From contig JAFLTE010000001.1 of NCBI GenBank assembly GCA_022510565.1, forward strand, positions 186,001-250,000: a stretch of DNA of 64,000 nucleotides, read 5' to 3'. The DNA is from Lachnospiraceae bacterium. GTDB lineage: Bacteria > Bacillota > Clostridia > Lachnospirales > Lachnospiraceae. A program made the translations under genes and the position numbers. Below the pieces are notes generated by a model, which was not told the DNA's origin, did not search any database, and saw only the letters and a program-made list of their open reading frames with translations. Of the stretch, positions 1 to 8,570 are shown one piece after another; position 1 is the first letter of the stretch, and each line of letters opens with the position of its first letter.

Positions 1-52
1 GAAACAGTTTCTTTTTTCTATAATCTTCACTTTTACTACTTACATATATTTT

Positions 53-1276
53 TCATTTTGCATAAAAAATAAATGACACATTATTCATATAGGAACGTAA
101 ATAAAATCTATACTTATTATTCATTTCATAAATCAACAGCGGTACTTTCCATAAATCCCATGTTTTATGATATCCTGCAATGGCCAGTTTCGGCTGATAG
201 GATTTTATTGTTTCTTCTGCTCCATTCAGCGCCTGCAGCTCAGATCCTTCTATGTTCATTTTGATGTAAGATGCACCATTTTCATCCAACAGAGCGTCAA
301 TCCGAATTGTCTCTGTCTCCTGCTTTCCTATTTCGGATATGAAACTTCCCGGTCCATTCAAATTATAAAGATGTACTTTTCCAACGCTATCATAAGCTGC
401 CTTATTTGTGATAACAGTCTTCTTCTGCACTTCTACCGGCAAGTTTGCTATGTATTTTTCTAATTTAACAAAATTGTCCCGATCCGGCTCTATTCCATAA
501 TACTTCTTGAATTTATAATCATTTTCTTTTAAGAAAGTGCCCAAACTTATTCCGTTATAAGCACCGCAATCTACAAAAATTTCATCTTTACTCTTAGGAT
601 AAAAGTCATATTCAAAATACTGTTTGTCCTGTATTTCGGTAGGTATTTGTATGCTGTCGTCCAACATGCGGAATCTTACCAGTTTTTCAAACACCTCTCT
701 GGACTTGTCATCCGCTAGAAGGGAATACACTTTACATAAATCATCTTCATGCTGCTCCATCAGATACACATCTGAACAGGATGGAAGATTATATTTATCT
801 CCTCGGAACAACATCCTACATCTCCGAAAATATGTATAATCAACTACATTTTTACAGCCGGCTTCTTTCAAGTTTTTGTGAACCCCCGTATGCCCCCCTA
901 CTCTTAGAGCCTCATCGAAACTTTTACAATATTTCTTGCCGTCCGTATTGATTGTCACAATAACAAGAGCATCTTCTCCTACTGTTTTCACAATATTTCT
1001 ATAATCAATTACCGATATTCCTTCACAAATTGTTCCCCATTTTTGAGGGTTTCCATCTGCAAAGTATAGCGGGTTAATTCCTACATCCCGCAAGTAATAG
1101 AGAAAAGCGATTCCGGCGCTGCCCGCACCATACAACACAATCCTCTCAGCCATATCACTCAGTTCATCTTTCATCTGCTGTATACTTATCTCTATCTGAC
1201 TTTTGTTATCCCAATATTCTTTAAAAATATCGTTAATTATCATGTAATATCCATACCCTTCTCTCATCCTGCGCAA
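53..1276 (-). CDS. FkbM-family methyltransferase with N-terminal Rossmann-like domain
   Basis: Likely SAM-dependent O-methyltransferase acting on a sugar or sugar nucleotide in the cytoplasm. The C-terminal part (about residues 225-407) has the FkbM pattern: a SAM-binding start (EIFVDCGAYNG), an acidic strand end (YYGIEPD) and a late KMNIEGSE motif. Residues about 45-120 form a separate nucleotide-binding-like segment beginning RIVLYGAGSAG, as in PglD-N-type domains, so this is a two-domain protein. It is the last gene of the left unit, 6 bases after the transketolase C-half. A TTG at 1276 opens the frame; ATGs at 1267 and 1243 are alternatives and the true start is uncertain. Family sure; substrate unknown. 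Confidence 0.85.
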   Translation of the reverse strand: MRRMREGYGYYMIINDIFKEYWDNKSQIEISIQQMKDELSDMAERIVLYGAGSAGIAFLYYLRDVGINPLYFADGNPQKWGTICEGISVIDYRNIVKTVGEDALVIVTINTDGKKYCKSFDEALRVGGHTGVHKNLKEAGCKNVVDYTYFRRCRMLFRGDKYNLPSCSDVYLMEQHEDDLCKVYSLLADDKSREVFEKLVRFRMLDDSIQIPTEIQDKQYFEYDFYPKSKDEIFVDCGAYNGISLGTFLKENDYKFKKYYGIEPDRDNFVKLEKYIANLPVEVQKKTVITNKAAYDSVGKVHLYNLNGPGSFISEIGKQETETIRIDALLDENGASYIKMNIEGSELQALNGAEETIKSYQPKLAIAGYHKTWDLWKVPLLIYEMNNKYRFYLRSYMNNVSFIFYAK

Positions 1277-1282
1277 TTGTAC

Positions 1283-2206
1283 TTATCCCAACATGGTTTC
1301 TATCTCATCTACCATTTTGCCAACGCTAAGCCCAACCAGTTCATCAAGGTATTCTCTTGTTCCGGTAACTGGTGCAAACACATCAGGAACAGCAAATTTC
1401 TTAAATTTAACCGGATATTTTTCCATATTTTCTAACAGTACTCTTGCTACCGCATCACCCAGACCGCCGATTACGCTGTGTTCTTCTACGGTAAAAATTG
1501 CCTTTCCCTCACACGCAGATTCCAGTATCACTTTTCTATCTATAGGCTTGACGGTATGCATACTGTATAAACCAACAGAAAAGCCTCTTGTTTCTAGTAT
1601 CTCCTGCATTTTGACAGCCTCCGGCAACATGACTCCGGTTGAAAAAATAACGGCTTGTGTTCCTTCCTTCACTTTAATGGCTTTGCCAATCTGGAAGTCA
1701 ATATCACCCGTATGCACTATCGGATCTACATTTCGCCCAATCCGTATATAGAGTGGTTTCCCAAAATTTTTTGATTCTAACATGACAGCTCTCAATTCTA
1801 TAGGATCTCCCGGACACACTACTGTCATATTCGGCAATACCGACATCATAGCAATGTCCTGTAACGCATGATGGGTTGGACCTGCCGTTGCATAAGCATA
1901 TCCGCCGCCCACTCCAACCAATACCACCGGATTCTCCTGATAGCAGACATCCAGCATAATCTGTTCCGCGCCACGAAGCGTCATAAACGACACCACATTG
2001 TAGATATACGGTTTCATCCCTATAGCTGCAAGCCCAGCACCGAAACTGACAAAATTTTGTTCGGCAATACCGACATTTACAAATCTTTCTCCGAATTCCT
2101 TTTCAAACTCTTCAAAGACAGAAAATCCCGTATCCCCAATAATACACATAATCTTATCGTCAACCCTTGCCATCTCTGCAAGTGTATTAACAAACGTTGC
2201 TCTCAT
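1283..2206 (-). CDS. Transketolase, C-terminal subunit (split transketolase)
   Basis: Second half of a two-gene thiamine-diphosphate transketolase (307 aa): the pyrimidine-binding domain followed by the C-terminal transketolase domain. The catalytic glutamate context GIAEQN is present near residue 46, followed by GAGLAAIGMKP and the PGDP segment typical of this family. The ATG overlaps the stop of the N-terminal subunit gene (ATGA), so the two are translationally coupled. It is surrounded by CDP-glucose pathway genes rather than pentose-phosphate genes. That suggests a two-carbon ketol transfer onto a 4-keto sugar nucleotide, which is inference; a plain metabolic transketolase is the alternative. 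Confidence 0.88.
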   Translation of the reverse strand: MRATFVNTLAEMARVDDKIMCIIGDTGFSVFEEFEKEFGERFVNVGIAEQNFVSFGAGLAAIGMKPYIYNVVSFMTLRGAEQIMLDVCYQENPVVLVGVGGGYAYATAGPTHHALQDIAMMSVLPNMTVVCPGDPIELRAVMLESKNFGKPLYIRIGRNVDPIVHTGDIDFQIGKAIKVKEGTQAVIFSTGVMLPEAVKMQEILETRGFSVGLYSMHTVKPIDRKVILESACEGKAIFTVEEHSVIGGLGDAVARVLLENMEKYPVKFKKFAVPDVFAPVTGTREYLDELVGLSVGKMVDEIETMLG

Positions 2207-3027
2207 TCTCCCAGTTCCTCCAGCGCCAGCTTCAACTGCTCTTCATTCGGAGACTTAAAATGCCATTCCAGCTTATCCTCCATGAATGAAACCCCCTTCC
2301 CCTTTACGGTATCCGCCACAATGACCAGAGGTTTTCCGGGCATCTCAGAAGCAACGCTTTCTAACGTGCTTTGAATCTGCTCGTAGTCATGTCCGTTAAT
2401 TGTTACCGCATCACAGCCAAAACTTCGGAATTTATCTTCCAGATTGCCCATATCCAAAACCTGCTCATCACTACCATACGACTGCAGATGATTTCTGTCC
2501 ACAATCAGAACCAAATTTGACAGTTTAAATCTGGCAGCAAACATAACACTTTCCCAAACTGAGCCCTCGTTGCATTCGCCATCTCCCATTAGAACATATA
2601 CGTTGCCTTTTAAACCCTGGACTCGCTTTCCATATGCCATACCGCAACCGACGCAGGATCCATGCCCCAGAGAACCTGCCGACATTTCAATTCCCGGAAC
2701 AGTATATTTTCGGGTATGTCCCGCATAATTTTCTCCACTGACAAGATGCTTATCCAAATCCTCATATGGAATCAATCCGGCATGTGCCAGTACCGCAAAC
2801 ATAGTGGTAGCAATATGTCCCTTACTCAGGATAAATACATTTCTATTGGGATCCTGAAGATTCTGTCTGTTCAGTTTCAAAATACGAGTATAGAGAACTG
2901 CCATTACATCCACAGCGGAATAACCACCGCCAATATGAGAATCTCTTGTTCTATGGTTAATTTTGGCTACATCTACCCGAACACGTCTGGCAAATTCTTT
3001 TGGCTCCGAAATCAATTCTTTATACAT
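2203..3027 (-). CDS. Transketolase, N-terminal (ThDP-binding) subunit
   Basis: First half of the split transketolase (274 aa). It carries the ThDP/Mg binding signature GDGECNEG followed by the expected downstream Asn region (LVLIVDRNHLQ), an LSKGH segment and a GHGSCVGCGMAYG loop. The start at 3027 directly abuts the stop of the CDP-glucose 4,6-dehydratase gene at 3028, and its own stop overlaps the next gene by four bases. Adjacent split transketolase pairs are common in bacteria. Placement immediately after a CDP-sugar dehydratase suggests a dedicated role in branched-sugar formation (inference). Confidence 0.88.
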   Translation of the reverse strand: MYKELISEPKEFARRVRVDVAKINHRTRDSHIGGGYSAVDVMAVLYTRILKLNRQNLQDPNRNVFILSKGHIATTMFAVLAHAGLIPYEDLDKHLVSGENYAGHTRKYTVPGIEMSAGSLGHGSCVGCGMAYGKRVQGLKGNVYVLMGDGECNEGSVWESVMFAARFKLSNLVLIVDRNHLQSYGSDEQVLDMGNLEDKFRSFGCDAVTINGHDYEQIQSTLESVASEMPGKPLVIVADTVKGKGVSFMEDKLEWHFKSPNEEQLKLALEELGE

Positions 3028-4104
3028 TTACTTAACTCCCTTTAGATATTCACACACTTGTGCATGGCAAAGATCAGCCATTGAAACCCCGGCTTTTTCC
3101 TTCTTAATACAGTCGACGATAATTGCAATAGCCTCTTCCAGATTTTTCTGAATCTTCCAGTTTAATATTGTTTTTGCTTTCGTACTATCTAGTTTTAAGA
3201 TATTTGTTTCTTTCAGGATACTACACGTACTCTGCAGTCTTGCATACGACGTATTACTAAAACGCTTGCCTACCATTTCCGCCACTTGCCCTACCTGTAC
3301 AAATCCATCTTCTTCAGGTCCAAAATTATATGCACCGTTATACTGCGTAGTAATCCCAGCAGATTCATATAGCTTCTCCGCCAGTAATAAATATCCATAC
3401 AAAACATCCAACACATACTGCCACGATCTTATGGAGTGCGGATTTCTAATCTGTGGTGTTCTGCCGTTTACAAAACTGTCCAGTAGGTATGGCATCAGCC
3501 TTGATATATTGTAATCCCCTACGCCTATTACATTACTTGCCCTTGCAGTGGCAATACCGACATCCCTTCTACTTTGTTCAAAAAAAGTCTTTTGGTAGCA
3601 GTTGGTAATTAACTCCTGCCCTACCTTGCTTACCGAATAGGGATCTTCGGCTCCTAACTCGCATTCTTCTGTATATGGTTTCTCTGACTCCAGATTCTTA
3701 TAGCATTTATCGCTGGTCACTATTACAATGCTTTTGATGTACTCTAAACTTCTGGAAATATCCAGCAAATTCACGACACCCATAATATTGGTTTGTAAAA
3801 TATAATCAGGTATTTTGTCGCTACCGTCCAAAGAAGAATATGATGCCAAATGAATCACAATTTCAGGCTTAAATCCCGTAACTACCCGTTCCAATGCTTG
3901 CCTATCAGCAATATCGCCTTCATTGTGTTCCGTCACTGCTGCCCCAGATTTCTTATAAAAAGAATACTCGCTTAAAGGAAGCGCATACCCACAAACCTCT
4001 GCTCCCAGAGCTTCTAACATAAGGCTCATCCACGTTCCCTTAAATCCGGTATGTCCAGTTAACAATACTCTCTTTTTTCTCCAAAATTCAAATCTTTCAT
4101 TCAT
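3028..4104 (-). CDS. rfbG: CDP-glucose 4,6-dehydratase
   Basis: Short-chain dehydrogenase family enzyme (358 aa) converting CDP-D-glucose to CDP-4-keto-6-deoxy-D-glucose with tightly bound NAD. The N-terminal Rossmann motif is TGHTGFKGTW (about residues 16-25), with FKGTW typical of the CDP-glucose subgroup. A YSVSK sequence supplies the catalytic Tyr-x-x-x-Lys, preceded by the VTSDKCY strand that carries the active-site Thr/Asp. With the cytidylyltransferase at 5495-6274 it makes the CDP-hexose intermediate. The usual next enzyme, a PLP-dependent 3-dehydrase (RfbH/E1), is absent from the window; a transketolase pair follows instead. Confidence 0.93.
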   Translation of the reverse strand: MNERFEFWRKKRVLLTGHTGFKGTWMSLMLEALGAEVCGYALPLSEYSFYKKSGAAVTEHNEGDIADRQALERVVTGFKPEIVIHLASYSSLDGSDKIPDYILQTNIMGVVNLLDISRSLEYIKSIVIVTSDKCYKNLESEKPYTEECELGAEDPYSVSKVGQELITNCYQKTFFEQSRRDVGIATARASNVIGVGDYNISRLMPYLLDSFVNGRTPQIRNPHSIRSWQYVLDVLYGYLLLAEKLYESAGITTQYNGAYNFGPEEDGFVQVGQVAEMVGKRFSNTSYARLQSTCSILKETNILKLDSTKAKTILNWKIQKNLEEAIAIIVDCIKKEKAGVSMADLCHAQVCEYLKGVK

Positions 4105-4190
4105 CTTTCCCTATCACCCTTTGTAAACGCTATAAGAATTCAGCATATATTCTGGTTTAGCTCCTCTCGTCCCATAATAGCACCTGTCCA

Positions 4191-5510
4191 TCACTTTTTA
4201 TCTAAATTAATCCTCGCTACTAAATTATTTACCACTTTTTTAGCGCTTAGTATTGTCTGGTCAACCCATAAATAATCCCAATCTGCGAAGCGTCCGGCAT
4301 AATACACGTTGCTATTGTTTAAATATGCATGAACTACTTCTCTGTTATCGTAAATACCCTGTGTGAAAATGACATTCGCATATTCTATAAGCCTAACATC
4401 ACTTACTAAGATATCTTCCTTTTTTATCACCTTCATTTCCATACACTGCTCAATTACTTTTCGCTTAATTTCTTCTATACTTTCTGTAAGTGGTTTAAAA
4501 GGAGAAAAATATACTTCCAACTGTAAAGTGCTGTTACCTTCAGGAGCATTTTCTCTTCCAAATTTACTCGTAGAATATCCTCTGCTCACAATAATATCTT
4601 CATCATATACATAAAAAGCATCAGGAATTTCTATTTCTCCCTTTATTCCTAGAGAGACCAATACTAAAGAAGTATGTTTTAAATTTTCGCAAGCCTCTAT
4701 CACCTTATTCGGTGCACCTATAAATAATTGTCCTGTTTTATCAAGCGGTAATGTAGAAATCAAATAATCATAATATATTTTCTCTATTCCATTTGTTTCG
4801 ACGTATTTCTCACCCGCATTTATTTGAGTAATTTCCTGATTAAATTCCATATTATAATCACTTGAAAACTTATCTAGGAACCGTTTAAATCCACCTTTTA
4901 TCGGATAACGTAATTCTCCTGAATAATGTACCGGTGTAGTATCAGTCTCAAAGGCTCCATAGAGAACCTCCTCCAATGTTGGTGTATACATTCTGGGGCC
5001 AATCCACTTTGTTTCTAAGTTCTCAGCATCCGTTGTCCAATATTTTCTGGTATACTTGCATGGGAAATTCTCTGCAAAATATCTCCCATATTTTGATACA
5101 AGCCACTCCTTATAATTGCGATATACACCATTATCGTTTCGATTAACCATATCGCTAATTATTCTAATCTTTTCTGATGTAGGCAACGCTGCAAGATTAT
5201 TCTGTACCGGATGTTTAATCCACCGTCCTTTATCATAATTTATCGCTGATGATATTCCCTTTTGAATATTTACATCCTTTTCCAATATATGCCGGACTTC
5301 TTCATCCTTGGTAAAAGAAGCATGTCCACCATAATCAAACCAAAAACCATCTATCTCAAAACTCCCGCATAGCCCTCCATCACAATTTGACCGTTCCAAT
5401 ATAACAGATTTAATACCTTGCTCTTTTAAATAATAAGAAGCAGCAATTCCGGCTATTCCTCCACCTAATATTACAACTTTTTCCTTTCTTTGACCTACCA
5501 TCTTTTCCAT
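4191..5510 (-). CDS. FAD-dependent UDP-galactopyranose-mutase-like / amine-oxidase-like flavoprotein
   Basis: FAD-binding oxidoreductase (439 aa) with the dinucleotide motif GGGIAGIAASYYL near the N-terminus, the GGLCGSF loop, FDYGGH, and a C-terminal YAGRFADWDYLW segment of the type that closes over FAD in UGM/protoporphyrinogen-oxidase-like proteins. The frame is open to 5579, but ATG 5510 has a strong purine-rich ribosome site just upstream and gives a normal N-terminus; it overlaps the end of the cytidylyltransferase gene by 16 bases. It lies between rfbF and rfbG, so its substrate is probably a CDP-sugar or its product (inference). Mutase versus oxidase cannot be decided here. Confidence 0.8.
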   Translation of the reverse strand: MEKMVGQRKEKVVILGGGIAGIAASYYLKEQGIKSVILERSNCDGGLCGSFEIDGFWFDYGGHASFTKDEEVRHILEKDVNIQKGISSAINYDKGRWIKHPVQNNLAALPTSEKIRIISDMVNRNDNGVYRNYKEWLVSKYGRYFAENFPCKYTRKYWTTDAENLETKWIGPRMYTPTLEEVLYGAFETDTTPVHYSGELRYPIKGGFKRFLDKFSSDYNMEFNQEITQINAGEKYVETNGIEKIYYDYLISTLPLDKTGQLFIGAPNKVIEACENLKHTSLVLVSLGIKGEIEIPDAFYVYDEDIIVSRGYSTSKFGRENAPEGNSTLQLEVYFSPFKPLTESIEEIKRKVIEQCMEMKVIKKEDILVSDVRLIEYANVIFTQGIYDNREVVHAYLNNSNVYYAGRFADWDYLWVDQTILSAKKVVNNLVARINLDKK

Positions 5511-6274
5511 GGAGCCTTTCCTTTCTTCCAAATTTCTTCCAGCACATTTCTGTCCCTTAAGGAATCCATTGACTGCCAATAACCATAATGCTTGTATGCC
5601 GCCAATCCGGAGATATTAACTAATTTTTCCAACGGTTCCTTTTCAAAAACCATAGCATCTTCATCAAGATAATCAAAAATTCTATAATCCAAAACGAAGA
5701 AACCGCCATTAACCCATCCGCCGTCTCCTACAGGTTTTTCAACAAAGCTCTTAACCTTCCCCGAAATTTTATCTACATCCACCGCTCCATATCTTCCGTC
5801 CGGTTGGACAATCGTCATCGTTGCAACAACTTTCTTCTCGGTATGATAAGTAACCAGCTTATTTATATCTATGTCAGAGACACCATCACCATATGTCATC
5901 AAAAAGCTTTCACCCTGTGGAATATATTTCTGAATCCTCTTAATTCTACCACCCGTCATAGTGTCCAACCCGGTATCGATTAATGTTACACGCCACGGTT
6001 CCGCATCATTATTATGTATCTGCATTCTGTTTTGTTCCCTGAAATCAAATGTGACATCGGACATATGAAGATAATAATCTGCAAAATACTCTTTGATAAC
6101 ATAGCCCTTATAGCCACAGCAAATGATAAAATCATTATAACCAAAAGACGAGTAAATCTTCATGATATGCCACAATATAGGTTTATCACCTATTTCTATC
6201 ATAGGTTTTGGTTTAGATACCGACTCCTCGCTTATACGTGTTCCTTTTCCACCTGCCAAAATAACAACTTTCAT
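5495..6274 (-). CDS. rfbF: Glucose-1-phosphate cytidylyltransferase
   Basis: Nucleotidyltransferase (259 aa) making CDP-glucose from CTP and glucose-1-phosphate. The N-terminal signature LAGGKGTRISEES followed by KPKPMIEIGDKPILWHIM is characteristic of RfbF and separates it from glucose-1-phosphate thymidylyltransferases. YGDGVSDIDI carries the metal-binding aspartate. The ATG has a GAGTGAG ribosome site six bases upstream. It opens a compact CDP-sugar cassette (rfbF, flavoprotein, rfbG, split transketolase). Confidence 0.94.
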   Translation of the reverse strand: MKVVILAGGKGTRISEESVSKPKPMIEIGDKPILWHIMKIYSSFGYNDFIICCGYKGYVIKEYFADYYLHMSDVTFDFREQNRMQIHNNDAEPWRVTLIDTGLDTMTGGRIKRIQKYIPQGESFLMTYGDGVSDIDINKLVTYHTEKKVVATMTIVQPDGRYGAVDVDKISGKVKSFVEKPVGDGGWVNGGFFVLDYRIFDYLDEDAMVFEKEPLEKLVNISGLAAYKHYGYWQSMDSLRDRNVLEEIWKKGKAPWKRW

Positions 6275-6287
6275 AATTTTCTCACTC

Positions 6288-7235
6288 TTATATCTTTAAT
6301 TTTTTTAATAATAAGGTAAAGCATTTAAATAATAAGCTGAAACATATACATATTACTTTAACTGGAGCTTTTCTAAAACAGAAGAAAAAATTAGATAAAA
6401 ACATCTTAAATTTTTTTTCTTTTAATAACCATATTATTTGCTCGGCAATTATGTTTACAGAAATGTAACTATTATAAATAATTGCAATATCACTCTTTGT
6501 ATAACCAATATTTGTCAATCGTTCAAACATTCTTATACTTCCCATTCGGGCATAATATTCTATATTTTTCCAACTTTTATTTTGGGCATCCATGTGTACC
6601 CAAATTTGACCGTCAAAATATGCAAAGCCCATTTTAATACTAGCTAGTGCCGCATATTCAGACCAACCATAGCTCTCACACTCGGATAAGGGCAAATCTC
6701 TCACCGTTTTCTCCAATCCTTCTTTCAAATATATACTGCTAGTGGATAACATCAAAACGCCTATTTTATCCACCTTTTGATTTATAATGAGTTTCGCCCC
6801 ATTCTCTATTAGTCCACTTGGTCCATCATAAATTGGTTCTTCAATATTTATCATATTTGAATAGTTTAAATAAACATAACTGATTTTAGGATTAGAATTT
6901 ATAAGCTCATAAACCCTCCTTATTGCTCCTGTGCATATTTCATCATCATCACTAATCATCCAAAAATATTTTCCATGAACTAATTTTACTGCCGCATATG
7001 CGTTTCCTACAATACCCAAATTACTTTCATTTCTATGATACGTAACCGGCATCCCTTCAATAACACTCAATACCTTCTGTTCTGTATCATCCGTTGAACA
7101 GTTATTGTTAACAACTATTTCAATTTTGCTTGTGTCAAGTCCTTTTATCTCATCTAAAACATAATTTATTTGTTTAACTACCTTATCCGCTCTATTATAT
7201 GTTGGTATATAAATACTTAAAAGTATATCTTGCAT
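6288..7235 (-). CDS. GT2-family glycosyltransferase
   Basis: Cytoplasmic inverting GT-A glycosyltransferase (315 aa). It begins LLSIYIPTYNRADKV, with NNNCSTDDT and the metal-binding SDDDEIC (DxD) motif. The C-terminus is Lys/aromatic rich and hydrophobic (FFFCFRKAPVKVICICFSLLF), perhaps a membrane association segment. The ATG at 7235 is preceded by a perfect GGAGG eight bases upstream, better than the ATG at 7256. The gene is strikingly AT-rich (for example about 22% GC over 6361-6420). Donor and acceptor unknown. Confidence 0.85.
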   Translation of the reverse strand: MQDILLSIYIPTYNRADKVVKQINYVLDEIKGLDTSKIEIVVNNNCSTDDTEQKVLSVIEGMPVTYHRNESNLGIVGNAYAAVKLVHGKYFWMISDDDEICTGAIRRVYELINSNPKISYVYLNYSNMINIEEPIYDGPSGLIENGAKLIINQKVDKIGVLMLSTSSIYLKEGLEKTVRDLPLSECESYGWSEYAALASIKMGFAYFDGQIWVHMDAQNKSWKNIEYYARMGSIRMFERLTNIGYTKSDIAIIYNSYISVNIIAEQIIWLLKEKKFKMFLSNFFFCFRKAPVKVICICFSLLFKCFTLLLKKLKI

Positions 7236-7288
7236 TAGGTAATCCTCCAAAAACATATGGGCAATATTTTCTTTATATATTAACTACC

Positions 7289-8542
7289 TCAATTATATAG
7301 TTTATTTATAGCACAAACAAACTTTACTCGATTCACTTCCGCGTTATATCTTTCCTGCCAAATTCTGAAGGACTGTTCTCTGAGAAACTCATACTCATGT
7401 CTATTCAGATGAAGCATCCTCGATATTGCATTAGACACTTCTTCTCTGGATGGATTTGCATTCATCAATATACCATTATTTTCTATAAGCTCCGGCACAC
7501 CGCCGACCGCTGTGGCTATTATCGGTATTCCAAATGACATTGCCTCTTGAATAGAAATCGGTATCCCCTCTGACGATGAGGTTGATATAAAACAATCTAC
7601 ATAATTTGTACTGTAATACTCTAAAATCTGTCGATTAGAAACAAAACCTTTAAACTGGTAGGATATATTACATCTGCTTTTTAATAACTCATCTGCTTGC
7701 TCAACTAACCTATTAAACTCGCTACCACTGCCAAAATGAATCCATTCAATTTCGTCTGTGAGCTCATATAGTGCTTGGGCAATAAGATCCACTCTCTTTA
7801 ACGGGATAACAGAAGAACAGCTTACTAAACGAAACTTCTCATTCTCTCGTCTGCCGGTATCAGATAAATCTCCTGTTCTCATTGTCCCTAATCTGCTGAC
7901 AATATATTTCTCACAATCAGTTATATTGTATCTATTCAAATAATAACCTTTTCCCTGTTGTGAAATAAAAAAAATTCTATCAATATTTTTATCCATTATT
8001 CGCTTAAACGGTTGTCTCGTCCCTGTATATCTTTCATCATACAAATCAAAGCCATGCGTTCTCGTAATCAGTTTCATATTAGGAAACAGCTTTCTGTTCT
8101 TGGTCACACTATAAGTATAATAGAAATACCAATAACTGTAATATATAGCTTCTTCGTCCTTGACCAACAAACTCATGCTGTCCATCAAACGAAAATTTTC
8201 CATGGCTAATCCATAGAAGCCGATCGACTGATATAATCTTTGCAGAATATTTTTCCTACTCTTCAATATTTCCTTTGTTTCTTTTAACCCATCTCTGTCT
8301 AAGAAAAATCTGATGAAATACTTAATCTGCCGATATCGCGGCATTTTTATATCCAAATTTACTATTTTTACTTCCGGCGGTAAGACAGATATATTCTCTA
8401 TGTCATTGACTACCGTTTCCGACGCGTGAGAGATGATTGTTACATCATAATATTTGAGCAATTCCGGAAGTTCAGGTAATATGAAAGTTTTCTCTGCGGT
8501 TCCATAAGGAAATGTTTCTGTTACTAAAAATAGTTTTTTCAT
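7289..8542 (-). CDS. GT4-family glycosyltransferase
   Basis: Retaining GT-B glycosyltransferase (417 aa). The C-terminal domain shows the GT4 hallmarks: a VSCSSVIPLKRVDLIAQAL segment, FKGFVSNRQILEYY, then SSSEGIPISIQEAMSFGIP with the E-x7-E motif and GGVPELIE. The N-terminus MKKLFLVTETFPYGTAE resembles glycan-cluster GT4 enzymes. It sits between the DegT aminotransferase and a GT2, so it likely adds one residue of the left unit's repeat. Sugar specificity cannot be read from sequence. Confidence 0.88.
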   Translation of the reverse strand: MKKLFLVTETFPYGTAEKTFILPELPELLKYYDVTIISHASETVVNDIENISVLPPEVKIVNLDIKMPRYRQIKYFIRFFLDRDGLKETKEILKSRKNILQRLYQSIGFYGLAMENFRLMDSMSLLVKDEEAIYYSYWYFYYTYSVTKNRKLFPNMKLITRTHGFDLYDERYTGTRQPFKRIMDKNIDRIFFISQQGKGYYLNRYNITDCEKYIVSRLGTMRTGDLSDTGRRENEKFRLVSCSSVIPLKRVDLIAQALYELTDEIEWIHFGSGSEFNRLVEQADELLKSRCNISYQFKGFVSNRQILEYYSTNYVDCFISTSSSEGIPISIQEAMSFGIPIIATAVGGVPELIENNGILMNANPSREEVSNAISRMLHLNRHEYEFLREQSFRIWQERYNAEVNRVKFVCAINKLYN

Positions 8543-8570
8543 TAATACCTCTAATATGTGTCAAACTAAG

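Noticed and set aside
1293-1751. 152-codon plus-strand frame antisense to the transketolase C-half
   Set aside because: Lies wholly inside a well-supported gene, has no ribosome site and is low-complexity Ser/Thr/Ile rich, as expected for an antisense shadow.
4105-4190. Extended -10-like TGCTATTAT and an 11-codon frame (MGREELNQNIC) in the gap before rfbG
   Set aside because: No acceptable -35 at 16-18 bases (GATAAA only) and the tiny frame has no supporting conservation, so both may be chance in AT-rich DNA.
6411-6423. Poly-T/A run inside the GT2 gene as a phase-variation tract
   Set aside because: It is a run of eight T interrupted by C in very AT-rich DNA, so it is expected by chance, unlike the G9 tract at 18508.
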